From Izemoplasma sp964435595 (GTDB taxonomy: Bacteria > Bacillota_I > Bacilli_A > Izemoplasmatales > Izemoplasmataceae), in the NCBI GenBank assembly GCA_964435595.1, contig CAYSZV010000001.1, forward strand, positions 62,001 to 126,000: DNA of 64,000 nt, read 5' to 3'. The number at the start of each line of letters is the position of its first letter. Position 1 is the first letter of the stretch. Both the position numbers and the translations under genes were made by a program. Shown here piece after piece: positions 44,540-52,623 of the stretch. Below the pieces are notes generated by a model. The model was given only the letters and a program-made list of their open reading frames with translations, did no database searches and had not been told where the DNA came from.

Positions 44540-44620
44540 ATTGTGGGTTTGATAAAGCCAAACCAGGAGCGATCCTGGGACGGAAAACTAAAGGGTCTCA
44601 CGTAGATAGCCAGTTACCTT
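44540..44620 (+). ncRNA. Cyclic di-GMP-I (GEMM) riboswitch
   Basis: GATAAAGCCAAACC, then a P2 hairpin CCAGGA-GCGA-TCCTGG with a GNRA tetraloop, then GACGGAAAAC, a short P3 region and TAGCCAGTTACC: all in GEMM-I order. The ligand-contact base that is G in c-di-GMP types and A in cAMP-GMP types is G here (44555). The pair written G-C in the consensus (GGCAAACC with GACGCAAA) is C-G here, a compensatory change. It lies about 30 nt before the AGGAG of the TasA-like gene. The interval 44344-44647 holds no gene. Confidence 0.87.
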
Positions 44621-44647
44621 ACTACAACATTCATAGGAGTGATGAAT

Positions 44648-45157
44648 ATGAAAAAGATACTATTAGTATTGGTTTTGATTTTTATTTTATTAGGAACATC
44701 CCAAAAAGTTATATCGTTTTTCGAGGAAGAAACCGAAGTCGTTTTACATGAAAATAACTCGTTGTACCAACTCAATGTTACCACAAGATCTGATACAAGT
44801 AGATTAATTCCAAGAACCGCCCTTCTCGGTGTCAATGACACATATGAAATAGTCTATAAATACGAGATTTATGTAGAAGATAATGTAGATTTACTGTCCG
44901 AAATTATAGATTTACAGATTTTGGATTCTTCCTTGAAGGCTCAAAAAATTGATGACTTGTTCGATTTTGATATTTCATTTGAGCATATTCAGGACCAAAA
45001 AATTACAACTAGAAGCAATGGTGAAGAAGTTGAAGCTCATCTAGTTAAGATTTATGTAAGAATTGCTATGAATGATATCAAAGATACGACTTTATATACT
45101 GAAATAGCGGGTAAAACACTAAATTTCAGTTACCTCTTAACTATATCAAAAACGTAG
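44648..45157 (+). CDS. TasA/camelysin-like secreted protein A
   Basis: 169 residues from the ATG at 44648, 8 nt after AGGAG; two nearer start codons (44639, 44642) are too close. N-terminal hydrophobic signal (about 3-24). It shares the pattern L-x-P-x-x-ALLGVND with the next gene (here LIPRTALLGVND), so the two are paralogues. Beta-rich and acidic, like camelysin/TasA fibre proteins, cleaved by SipW-type peptidases. Controlled by the c-di-GMP riboswitch directly upstream. Possibly the minor or anchor component, as TapA is for TasA. Confidence 0.7.
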   Translation: MKKILLVLVLIFILLGTSQKVISFFEEETEVVLHENNSLYQLNVTTRSDTSRLIPRTALLGVNDTYEIVYKYEIYVEDNVDLLSEIIDLQILDSSLKAQKIDDLFDFDISFEHIQDQKITTRSNGEEVEAHLVKIYVRIAMNDIKDTTLYTEIAGKTLNFSYLLTISKT

Positions 45158-45182
45158 AAGGCAAAAATTCTGCGTTTTTTGT
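45151..45182 (+). terminator. Terminator between the two TasA-like genes
   Basis: Stem AACGTAGAA/TTCTGCGTT (one G-U pair) followed by TTTTTT; overlaps the stop codon of the first gene. Confidence 0.85.
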
Positions 45183-45211
45183 TTGACTACAATCTCTATA
45201 TACTATAAAAT
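45183..45211 (+). promoter_or_regulatory. Promoter of the second TasA-like gene
   Basis: TTGACT (45183-45188), 17-nt spacer, TAAAAT (45206-45211). It implies a 5' leader of about 140 nt with hairpins CTAGG/CCTAG (45242-45257) and TGTATC/GATACA (near 45271-45294). Confidence 0.65.
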
Positions 45212-45360
45212 AAAGTACGAACAAAAATTATTACGTTCAATCTAGGTAAAATCCTAGGGGGAATTGGTTATGTATCAAATTTTTTCAGATACATATTCAC
45301 AAAATACAAGAAAAGTGGACAGCTTTTCAAAAGTATAAAGACACGAGGAGGAGATTTAAA

Positions 45361-45849
45361 ATGTACAAAAAATTAGCAATCGTATTAGTAGCATTATTGG
45401 CATTTGGAGGAACTGTTTCTGCTTATGCATGGTGGGACACATTACAAGTTGAACAAGCAGGAGAAACTTTAACAATTGGTGAGGGTACTACTCTTACAGT
45501 TAGTGCAAATGTTTCTGCTGACGACGGAAAAACTTTAGTTCCAGACGAAGCTTTACTTGGTGTAAATGATGTAAAATCTTACACGTTAACTTACACTTTG
45601 GAATTGGATAAGCAACTTGCAGTAGACGCAACTTTAACTGCAGTAGTTAACAATATCGAAGTAGGTGGAGTAGCAAATCCTGGCAGTGCAATTTCAGTTG
45701 CAGTGAGTTACGATACACAAGCAATCAATCTTGATTCACCTGTTGTTGTTACATTAACAATAACAATGGCAAACCCTGTTGATCAAGCACAATATGATTT
45801 ATTAGCTGATCAAGCAATCACATTTGATGTAGCATTCACAGCAAACTAG
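45361..45849 (+). CDS. TasA/camelysin-like secreted protein B
   Basis: 162 residues. SipW-type signal at the N-terminus ending SAYAWWD (about residues 22-28), then a Thr/Val-rich all-beta domain without cysteines, containing LVPDEALLGVND. This is the composition and length of camelysin/TasA fibre subunits. A very strong GGAGGAG ribosome site, its own promoter and a stem-loop terminator suggest high expression. It is the probable major subunit of a surface filament in a low-GC anaerobe; fibre formation itself is inference. Confidence 0.75.
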   Translation: MYKKLAIVLVALLAFGGTVSAYAWWDTLQVEQAGETLTIGEGTTLTVSANVSADDGKTLVPDEALLGVNDVKSYTLTYTLELDKQLAVDATLTAVVNNIEVGGVANPGSAISVAVSYDTQAINLDSPVVVTLTITMANPVDQAQYDLLADQAITFDVAFTAN

Positions 45850-45863
45850 AACGCAGAAAATTC

Positions 45864-45888
45864 AAGCCATTTCGATGGCTTTTTTCTT
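45864..45888 (+). terminator. Terminator with UUCG loop between fibre gene and peptidase gene
   Basis: Stem AAGCCAT/ATGGCTT closed by TTCG and followed by T5, directly after the stop of the second TasA-like gene. Partial read-through would keep the peptidase level well below that of its substrates. Confidence 0.9.
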
Positions 45889-45918
45889 ATTATGTAACAT
45901 ATAAAGGAGGTGTATTGT

Positions 45919-45981
45919 ATGTTGAATATATTAGAAACATTAATTGATGTGGTCAATTGCGATACACATCAAAATGATTAA
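45919..45981 (+). CDS. 20-codon leader ORF before the signal peptidase
   Basis: ATG at 45919, 6 nt after a near-perfect AAGGAGGTG, encodes MLNILETLIDVVNCDTHQND and stops at TAA 45979-45981. The stop overlaps the signal peptidase ATG by 8 nt (ATGATTAA), which has no ribosome site of its own. Translational coupling is the simplest reading. No match to a known peptide family. Confidence 0.55.
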   Translation: MLNILETLIDVVNCDTHQND

Positions 45982-46600
45982 GGTTAAATCTTTCTTTCGC
46001 TATTTAGGAAAAGTGTTTGCAAAATTTTTTAACAAGCACAGCGTAAAAGAAAATTTAAAATTCATTGGATTACTACTACTAATTTATATTGTCATTACCT
46101 TGGCACTGCGTTTTATACCGTTTTTCCAACAATATAACACATATACAATACGAACTGATAGTATGGAACCAGTCTTAATGATAGGTGACCTAATTGTTGT
46201 AGAAGATATCAATCCCAAAGATATTAAAGTGGGAGACATTATTGCGTTTCATGTTGATGTAACAAATGATGGAGAAGATGATGTAATTATTCATTATATA
46301 GATGAAATAATAAATTATGATGAAGATACTTTAGTTTATAAATCAAAACCCGAAATTTCAAACTTACAAGATAGATGGACAATTGAAGAACAAGACATTA
46401 TTGGTATTTATGCTTACAAAGTAGAGAATGTTGGTAAAATGTTGTTGTTTCTAAATTCATGGATTGGTAGAATTATTTTACTAGTTGATATTGTTCTTGT
46501 GTGGGTTATAGTTGATCTATTATTTGGTACCTCAAAGAAAGCAAACAAAGACAAGAATTTGAACAATGAAAGTGCAGAAAAAGAAGAAATTCGAATTTAG
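45974..46600 (+). CDS. sipW: ER-type signal peptidase I (SipW-like)
   Basis: 208 residues if started at the ATG 45974; an in-frame ATG at 45947 would add 9. Membrane helix about 35-55, catalytic Ser in TDSMEPVL, and a His (VIIHYIDEI) at the position of the usual Lys, so a Ser-His dyad as in SipW and eukaryotic signal peptidase. C-terminal membrane helix (about 165-190) and charged tail. It should process the two TasA-like proteins upstream. Read from the fibre operon through a terminator, or from its own weak promoter. Confidence 0.88.
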   Translation: MIKVKSFFRYLGKVFAKFFNKHSVKENLKFIGLLLLIYIVITLALRFIPFFQQYNTYTIRTDSMEPVLMIGDLIVVEDINPKDIKVGDIIAFHVDVTNDGEDDVIIHYIDEIINYDEDTLVYKSKPEISNLQDRWTIEEQDIIGIYAYKVENVGKMLLFLNSWIGRIILLVDIVLVWVIVDLLFGTSKKANKDKNLNNESAEKEEIRI

Positions 46601-46618
46601 AGGAATTTCTTCTTTTTT
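46583..46618 (+). terminator. Rho-independent terminator of the signal peptidase gene
   Basis: Stem GAAGAAATTC/GAATTTCTTC (46583-46592 and 46603-46612) followed by T6; overlaps the end of the gene. Confidence 0.9.
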
Positions 46619-46716
46619 AATAAATTTTATTCATACAATCTAATTTATATTTCATATAGATAAGACCGTACTTATGTGATATAATAGGGTTAACAAAAAA
46701 AATCAGGAGGTAGTGA

Positions 46717-46929
46717 ATGAAAGATTATGTGAAGTTTATAGACGGTTTACCATGGATTGCAAAAATTTTAGTAGCACTTTTTTTAGGACCACTTGCATTC
46801 GGGATTTATAGAATCGCAAAAGGGAAAGTTATTTTAGGTTTATTGTGTATTTTTATTTTCTTCTGGGTATTCGTTTGGGTTGACCTTATAAGTATCCTAT
46901 TAAACAAAAAGCTTGTTTGGTTAGTTTAG
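46717..46929 (+). CDS. Small two-helix membrane protein
   Basis: 70 residues, two membrane segments (about 15-32 and 38-60) with a short basic loop (RIAKGK). AGGAGGTAG precedes the ATG, and a TAT-rich promoter lies at about 46675. Similar to small TM2/YqaE-like proteins in size, with no diagnostic motif. Function unknown. Confidence 0.6.
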   Translation: MKDYVKFIDGLPWIAKILVALFLGPLAFGIYRIAKGKVILGLLCIFIFFWVFVWVDLISILLNKKLVWLV

Positions 46930-46937
46930 TAAAAAGA

Positions 46938-46968
46938 TAAAAACAGAGCTATTAGCTCTGTTTTTTAT
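46938..46968. terminator. Bidirectional terminator
   Basis: AAAACAGAGCT-ATT-AGCTCTGTTTT with flanking A and T tracts, between convergent genes. Confidence 0.92.
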
Positions 46969-48551
46969 TTTAGAATAGTTTCTAATATGATTTTAGCAAC
47001 TTTGATTCCATCAATTGCAGCAGATACAATCCCTCCAGCATAGCCCGCTCCCTCTCCTGTTGGGTATAGGTGTTTAAAGTTTGTGCTTTGCATAGTATCT
47101 TTTTCTCGGGATATTCTAACTGGGGAAGAGGTTCTAGATTCCACACCAGTAAACAATGCATCTTTAGAATCAAATCCTGCTAATTTTTGTCCTAGCTTGG
47201 GAATCGCTTCAATGAATGCTTTGTTAATTTCTTCTGAATAAATGGTTCTCAAATTTGCAAACTCAACACCAATTGAATAACTAGGCAAAACCTTCCCTAG
47301 TTTATTTGTTTTTTTATTATCCATAAAATCTACAAGAAGTTGAATTGGGGCATTATAATTACTACCACCTAAAACAAAAGCAGATTTCTCGATGTTCCTT
47401 TGAAATTCAATTCCTGCTAACGGATGAGAACTACCAAAATCTGTTTCATTCACAGTAACAAGCAATGCACTGTTTGCATTGATCTTATCTCTTTCATATT
47501 CACTCATACCGTTGACAACGACCATTCCTTCTTCTGACGCAGATGGTACCACCAAGCCACCTGGACACATACAAAATGTATATATTCCCTTTCCATCTTT
47601 AGTTTGATGTGTTAACTTATATTCTGCTGCCCCTAATTTAGGATGGTTGAAATTCTCGCCATACTGTGTTTTGTTAATTTCTGATTGTCTGTGTTCAATA
47701 CGGAAACCAACTGCGAATGGTTTTTGCTCTATATGACATTGATTCTGATACAGCATTTCTATTGTATCTCTCGAACTATGTCCTATCGCTAAAATTACTT
47801 CATCATAATATAGTTCTTCACTATTTACAGTAAGTAATATTCCTTCATTATGTGGTTTAATGTTTGATACTCTAGACTCAAAGTGAATGGTTGAACCTAA
47901 GGATTCAATCTCTTTTCTGATATTTTTCACTACATTAACCAACCTGTCAGTACCAATGTGTGGATTGTTTACATACAAGATTTCCTCAGGTGCACCAGCT
48001 TTTACAAATTCTTCAAAAAGCCATTTGCCAATTGGGTCTTTTTTTCTATTGGTAAGCTTTCCATCTGAAAAAGTACCTGCTCCGCCTTCCCCAAATTGAA
48101 TATTTGAATTTACATTTAGTTTTCTTTCGCTGTTAAATCTATTGATTGAATCAATTCTCTTATCAACTTGTTCTCCTCGTTCATAAACAGTGATATTAAC
48201 ACCAGCTCTAGCAAATGTTAAAGCTGAGAACATCCCTGCAGGACCAAAGCCAACAATTGCAATTTTTTTATTCTTATCATAATTATTTCTGAGAAAATCC
48301 ATTTGATCTTCTTTTTCTATATATTGTGAAACGTTTTGTATGTTTTTAATTAGTGTTTCTGATTCATTTTCTACATTTACAATAAAATTATACACAAAAA
48401 AGATATCATGTTTCTTTCTTGCGTCAAGAGACCTTTTTTGAATTGAGTAATCTATCACTTGAGATGTTTCAATACGGAGTTTCTTTGCAATAATTGTTTT
48501 TAGTTCCTGATTATTATTAATACTAACTTTCAATTGTGATATTAGCAACAT
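46965..48551 (-). CDS. COG2509 FAD-dependent dehydrogenase
   Basis: 528 residues from the ATG at 48551 (GAGGTGACAGGT upstream). An N-terminal small domain (about 1-85), then the FAD dinucleotide loop VGFGPAGMFSAL, GEGGAGTFSDGK, and the C-terminal YPTGEGAGYAGGI. This pattern is the uncharacterised FAD-dependent dehydrogenase family COG2509. Soluble. The family is widespread in Firmicutes with no proven substrate. Monocistronic with its own terminator. Confidence 0.88.
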   Translation of the reverse strand: MLLISQLKVSINNNQELKTIIAKKLRIETSQVIDYSIQKRSLDARKKHDIFFVYNFIVNVENESETLIKNIQNVSQYIEKEDQMDFLRNNYDKNKKIAIVGFGPAGMFSALTFARAGVNITVYERGEQVDKRIDSINRFNSERKLNVNSNIQFGEGGAGTFSDGKLTNRKKDPIGKWLFEEFVKAGAPEEILYVNNPHIGTDRLVNVVKNIRKEIESLGSTIHFESRVSNIKPHNEGILLTVNSEELYYDEVILAIGHSSRDTIEMLYQNQCHIEQKPFAVGFRIEHRQSEINKTQYGENFNHPKLGAAEYKLTHQTKDGKGIYTFCMCPGGLVVPSASEEGMVVVNGMSEYERDKINANSALLVTVNETDFGSSHPLAGIEFQRNIEKSAFVLGGSNYNAPIQLLVDFMDNKKTNKLGKVLPSYSIGVEFANLRTIYSEEINKAFIEAIPKLGQKLAGFDSKDALFTGVESRTSSPVRISREKDTMQSTNFKHLYPTGEGAGYAGGIVSAAIDGIKVAKIILETILK

Positions 48552-48603
48552 ACCTGTCACCTCTTCTTCATTTTCTATATTTAGTTTACCACAGTTCACA
48601 TCA

Positions 48604-48635
48604 CAAAAAAACAGACTCTTGCAGTCTGTTTTTTT
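48604..48635 (-). terminator. Rho-independent terminator of the 48634 gene
   Basis: Stem AAAAACAGACT/AGTCTGTTTTT with T tract on the minus strand. Confidence 0.9.
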
Positions 48636-48828
48636 AAGGTCTAATTACGATTCCAATCACCAAAGCAGCAATACCCCAAATAATAACAAAAACTATAAGT
48701 CCAGTTTTCCCCATCATTTTTTCCATCACTTTAAATTTCCCCATATTCCATATAAATGGGGGCTTCAATAGTCCAATCAAAATACATAAAACACCATAAA
48801 TTATTAAAACGATCGATAATGTTTCCAT
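48634..48828 (-). CDS. Small two-helix membrane protein
   Basis: 64 residues: hydrophobic helix (about 3-22), a charged loop (NMGKFKVMEKMMGK) and a second helix (about 40-60). AAGGAGTAATG precedes the ATG. No recognised family motif. Its promoter would lie in the gene-free stretch upstream. Function unknown. Confidence 0.6.
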   Translation of the reverse strand: METLSIVLIIYGVLCILIGLLKPPFIWNMGKFKVMEKMMGKTGLIVFVIIWGIAALVIGIVIRP

Positions 48829-48839
48829 ACATTACTCCT

Positions 48840-49166
48840 TATATTTCTTATAACAGGCAAGCAGAGGAGGTACTTATTTAAAACAATGTTTCTCTTTACT
48901 TCCAAAATCTACTAACTCTTTAATTCTTTTTATACTATGTTACAAGAAAAATATAGTCTAATTCAAAAAACTATTAATGCATAAAATAAATAAAAATAAG
49001 ATAATATTGCAAATAGATTCATTACTAAAAACGTTAAAACAAACTCCTCTGCATCACCTGGTGCTGCTTTTGGGCAAGTTATAATTCCTTATAATAATCA
49101 TTACATCATCTTATACACTTACATTATACTACCAAACAAGATATTATTCAAGCATCTAGTGTTTTA
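48840..49166. other. Gene-free AT-rich stretch with a distant inverted repeat
   Basis: About 330 bp without a plausible ORF. GCAGAGGAG at 48861-48869 recurs inverted as CTCCTCTGC at 49044-49052, followed by the small palindrome CACCTGGTG (49055-49063). No known RNA family is recognisable. It may hold the promoter of the 48634 gene and the 3' end of the methyltransferase transcript. Confidence 0.35.
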
Positions 49167-49955
49167 CTAGTTTCGTTTTCTAATTAAAAAGCACAATGTA
49201 TTACTGGTCTTACGTTTTTTTGACCCATATGTATTTGAAAAGACATTGACGATTTCAAAGCCACTATCTTCGAGGAGTATTCTCATTTCCTCTTCGTCAT
49301 AACACTTATCTCGATTATAATACTCAATAACAGAATCCCCTTTGATATCAAACACATTCAAAACCAATTTCAGTTTAGGATATGTGATTGTTTTCTTTGT
49401 CACATGCACTTCCCCTTTTGAAAAGAAACCACCTGTTTCAGTAAACTGTTTATACTCTTCTTTTTGTTTATCGAACCAAGCATATGACATCACATCAAAT
49501 AAAAACAGTCCATCTTCTTTCAAGGTATAATATAGATTCTTCAAAAATGAAGACTGCGAAATCGGGTCCATTGCACCAAAATCGCAATAAATCATCATTC
49601 CAAAATCAATCTTCTTACGAAGAAGTTCTGACACATAGTTCATTTCAACATATTCGACATTAGAATTCATCTTTTTTGCATATTCAAGGGAATGAGTAGA
49701 AACATCGACACCTGTAACGTCATAGCCTTTTTGTTGTAGCAAATCAGTATACAATCCTGGACCACAACCAAAATCACAGATAACATTTTTACCACCTAAA
49801 AGCGAATCGATAAATTCGACAGTTTTTTTAATTGTTTCAGGTTTTCTGCTTGCAGCATCAGTATTGGGATCAAGATGCGCTTCCAGCATATTGCTCGCAA
49901 TATATGGATCTGTCCAAAAAACTACCGTTGTAGACTTACTATATGGATTAATCAT
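49167..49955 (-). CDS. Class I SAM-dependent methyltransferase
   Basis: 262 residues. The SAM loop VICDFGCGPGLYTDLL (motif I) and GVDVS (motif post I) near residues 60-85 give the Rossmann fold; no substrate-specific domain is visible. GGAGGAAC precedes the ATG. Methyl acceptor unknown. Divergent from the P-loop gene at 50072. Confidence 0.88.
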   Translation of the reverse strand: MINPYSKSTTVVFWTDPYIASNMLEAHLDPNTDAASRKPETIKKTVEFIDSLLGGKNVICDFGCGPGLYTDLLQQKGYDVTGVDVSTHSLEYAKKMNSNVEYVEMNYVSELLRKKIDFGMMIYCDFGAMDPISQSSFLKNLYYTLKEDGLFLFDVMSYAWFDKQKEEYKQFTETGGFFSKGEVHVTKKTITYPKLKLVLNVFDIKGDSVIEYYNRDKCYDEEEMRILLEDSGFEIVNVFSNTYGSKKRKTSNTLCFLIRKRN

Positions 49956-50071
49956 ATGTTCCTCCTTTATAAAAGGTATTTATATTTTAATTATACCATA
50001 CTTTATTTTTCTCTATATCACAGTATATGTGTTAAAATATATGTAGTGCTTAATAAAAAAGGAGTGATATT

Positions 50072-50923
50072 ATGAGCATAGCTTATTTTATCGAAGGTAT
50101 TCCAGGTAGCGGAAAAACTACATATGCCCAACGATTGTATGATTATTTAGTATCACAAGGGAAACATGTCGAACTATATAACGAAGGGGATTTACATCCA
50201 ATTGATTTAGCATGGTGCTCTATCACTTCAAAGAACAATTTTGATGAATTATGTGAAACACACTCAAGTTATAGAGAGCAAATTCTATCTCACTCCAAGT
50301 TTTTAGGTGACACAGTCGTTACAGCGTACACAAAAGTAAAAGTGAAAGATGCAGATGTATCTTTATATGATGACTTTGCACTATATGAAATTTACCGTAC
50401 AAACGATTTTCAACATTTTAAGGATACACATTTGTCTTTATGGAAAACGTTCAACACATCTCATGAGAAGGACACAATATACATATTTGAGTGTATCTTC
50501 ATACAAAACCATATTAATGAATTACTACTTAAGTTTAGTTTAACTAGAAAACAGATGCTACTTTACTTTCAAGATTTAATCGGATCACTAAGTGGTATTG
50601 AAACCTATGTACTATATATAAAGCCAATGAACATCAAAGAAACATTTGATTTCGTCATTCAAGAACGCAAATCTTACAATATTAACTATAAAGATTGGAT
50701 TGAACTGGTGATTGAGTATTTGGAAAAAACTAAAGAAGGTCCGAAACTTGGATATTCCGGGTATGAAGGTGCATTAAAATATTTCACAGACAGACAAGAA
50801 ATAGAATGTAAAATACTCCCAAAACTAAACACAAAATCAATCATCTTCGAACATCATGGAGATTATAATAAAGTATTCCATGATATTACCAACTATGTTA
50901 ACAAAACAGATATCTCTCAATAG
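50072..50923 (+). CDS. P-loop kinase-like protein of unknown substrate
   Basis: 283 residues. Walker A GIPGSGKTT at residues 9-17 with an adenylate-kinase-type N-terminal strand. The rest (a His/Asp-rich middle and KPMNIKETFDFVIQERKSYN) has no familiar motif. Similar single-gene P-loop proteins are annotated as hypothetical small-molecule kinases. GGAGTGATATT precedes the ATG. Substrate unknown. Confidence 0.7.
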   Translation: MSIAYFIEGIPGSGKTTYAQRLYDYLVSQGKHVELYNEGDLHPIDLAWCSITSKNNFDELCETHSSYREQILSHSKFLGDTVVTAYTKVKVKDADVSLYDDFALYEIYRTNDFQHFKDTHLSLWKTFNTSHEKDTIYIFECIFIQNHINELLLKFSLTRKQMLLYFQDLIGSLSGIETYVLYIKPMNIKETFDFVIQERKSYNINYKDWIELVIEYLEKTKEGPKLGYSGYEGALKYFTDRQEIECKILPKLNTKSIIFEHHGDYNKVFHDITNYVNKTDISQ

Positions 50924-50935
50924 ATATCTGTTTTT
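50906..50935 (+). terminator. Rho-independent terminator
   Basis: Stem ACAGATATCT/AGATATCTGT followed by T5; the stop codon lies inside it. Confidence 0.88.
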
Positions 50936-51003
50936 ATTTATATATTGTAAAGTTTGAAATTGTTTGATATTATCAACTTGTTATATAGAAATAGAGGTGA
51001 ATA

Positions 51004-52176
51004 ATGCAATCTATAAGAAAATTGTATCGCATTGGTAGAGGCCCTTCGAGTTCTCACACAATGGGACCAGAAAGAATTTGTCAAATATTCAAAGACCAAT
51101 ATCCTGGAGAACACTATAAAGTCATTTTATATGGTTCTTTAAATCTTACAGGAAGAGGCCATTTAACTGATTGGATTATAAACGAAACACTAATCAACGT
51201 GGATATAGAGTGGAGTTTAGACCCTGTTGAACACCCAAATACAATGGATTTGTTTTCCTATACAGGTGACACAATTATAGGACAAGATCGTTATTACAGT
51301 ATTGGTGGAGGTAGTATCCGTAAAAAAGGTGACGTACACATCTCTGAAGATGATGTGTACCCTCATAAAACATTTGCTGAAATACGTAATTATTGTGAAT
51401 CTAATAATCTGAAATTATATGAATATGTCTACCAATTTGAAGATAATTCATTTAGGGACTTTTTAAATGATATTTGGAATGCAATGAAAGTATCTATCAA
51501 CGAAGGTCTTCATCAAGAAGGAACCCTTCCTGGAGGACTCGAAGTCTCTAGAAAAGCAAGGAATTTATTGTATAAGCCGAACTCTAGAAGCAACACAGCA
51601 TTAAGATTAGTCAGTGCATATGCTTATGCGGTTAGTGAAGTAAACGCTTCTGGTGGAGTTGTAGTAACCGCTCCTACGTGTGGTGCAAGTGGTGTGTTAC
51701 CAGCTGTATTGTATTATCTCCGTGATATTCAAAAATTTAGTGATGCAAAAATTATCGATGCCTTGGCAACAGCTGGATTAATTGGAAATATTGTAAAACA
51801 CAATGCGTCAATTAGTGGTGCAGAAGCCGGATGTCAAGCCGAAATAGGAACAGCTTGTTCAATGGCTGCCGCTGCTCATTCTGAATTGTTTAATAATGAT
51901 ATTGACAAAACTGAATATGCTGCTGAAATTGCATTGGAACATCATCTAGGGTTAACATGTGATCCCGTAAGAGGCTATGTACAAATACCTTGTATCGAAC
52001 GTAACGCTGTTGCTGCAATTAGAGCAATAAACGCAAGTGAGTTGGCATACTTATTAATGGGAAGTAGAAAAATATCATTTGATATGGTTGTGGAGACAAT
52101 GAGACAGACTGGGTTAGATCTAAATGAGCAATATAGAGAAACCGGTGTTGGTGGTCTGGCAAAATACTATAAATAA
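51004..52176 (+). CDS. sdaA: L-serine ammonia-lyase, Fe-S type, single chain
   Basis: Deaminates L-serine to pyruvate. 390 residues, shorter than E. coli SdaA (454), with the beta module signature GPSSSHTMGP at the N-terminus and the alpha module TAPTCGASGV, CQAEIGTACS and CDPVRGYVQIPC whose cysteines bind the 4Fe-4S cluster. AGAGGTGA precedes the ATG. Monocistronic. It may use serine released elsewhere in amino-acid fermentation. Confidence 0.94.
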   Translation: MQSIRKLYRIGRGPSSSHTMGPERICQIFKDQYPGEHYKVILYGSLNLTGRGHLTDWIINETLINVDIEWSLDPVEHPNTMDLFSYTGDTIIGQDRYYSIGGGSIRKKGDVHISEDDVYPHKTFAEIRNYCESNNLKLYEYVYQFEDNSFRDFLNDIWNAMKVSINEGLHQEGTLPGGLEVSRKARNLLYKPNSRSNTALRLVSAYAYAVSEVNASGGVVVTAPTCGASGVLPAVLYYLRDIQKFSDAKIIDALATAGLIGNIVKHNASISGAEAGCQAEIGTACSMAAAAHSELFNNDIDKTEYAAEIALEHHLGLTCDPVRGYVQIPCIERNAVAAIRAINASELAYLLMGSRKISFDMVVETMRQTGLDLNEQYRETGVGGLAKYYK

Positions 52177-52216
52177 CAATTGCCAATCAAATCGAATTTT
52201 CAAATACATTTAGTTA

Positions 52217-52247
52217 CAAAAAAAAGAACTTAAATTTAAGTTCTTTT
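52217..52247. terminator. Bidirectional terminator
   Basis: Perfect palindrome AAAGAACTTAAATTTAAGTTCTTT with A/T flanks between convergent genes. Confidence 0.85.
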
Positions 52248-52623
52248 ATTTTTGTTGATACAATTCAGTAATTAATTCGATTAATTCTTCTTTTGTTATC
52301 CCCATTGTTTTATACAATGAAATATCTTCCTTCAAAGATTTCTTAATTGTGTCAATCTTTTTTTTGTCAAGAGAAGCCTTTGTACTTTTCTCAACATATG
52401 AACCTTTGCCCTTTACTGTATAGATATATCCGTTTCTTTCCAACAATTCCCACGTTTTTTTAATTGTGATTATACTCACTCTTAATTCTTTTGCCATCAC
52501 TCTGATTGAGGGCAACAAAGAATCAGATACCAAGTCTCCATTTAAAATTTGTGATGAGATTTGGTCATATAACTGTTGATAGATCGGTGTTTGTGATGTT
52601 GTTCTTACAACGACATTCTTCAT
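52246..52623 (-). CDS. GntR-family regulator, YtrA type
   Basis: 125 residues: winged helix (about 10-80; IYQQLYDQISSQILNGDL, LPSIRVMAKELRVS) and a short C-terminal helical dimerisation tail, the YtrA subfamily layout. It is the last gene of an ABC operon, which it most likely represses. The probable operator overlaps the -10 of the operon promoter at 54124-54141. In Bacillus such systems respond to cell-wall-active antibiotics. Confidence 0.85.
   Translation of the reverse strand: MKNVVVRTTSQTPIYQQLYDQISSQILNGDLVSDSLLPSIRVMAKELRVSIITIKKTWELLERNGYIYTVKGKGSYVEKSTKASLDKKKIDTIKKSLKEDISLYKTMGITKEELIELITELYQQK

Noticed and set aside
48840..49166. SRP RNA, 6S RNA or a B12 riboswitch
   Set aside because: GGTGCTG-like and GCAGAGGAGG pieces recall these, but the conserved cores are not present.
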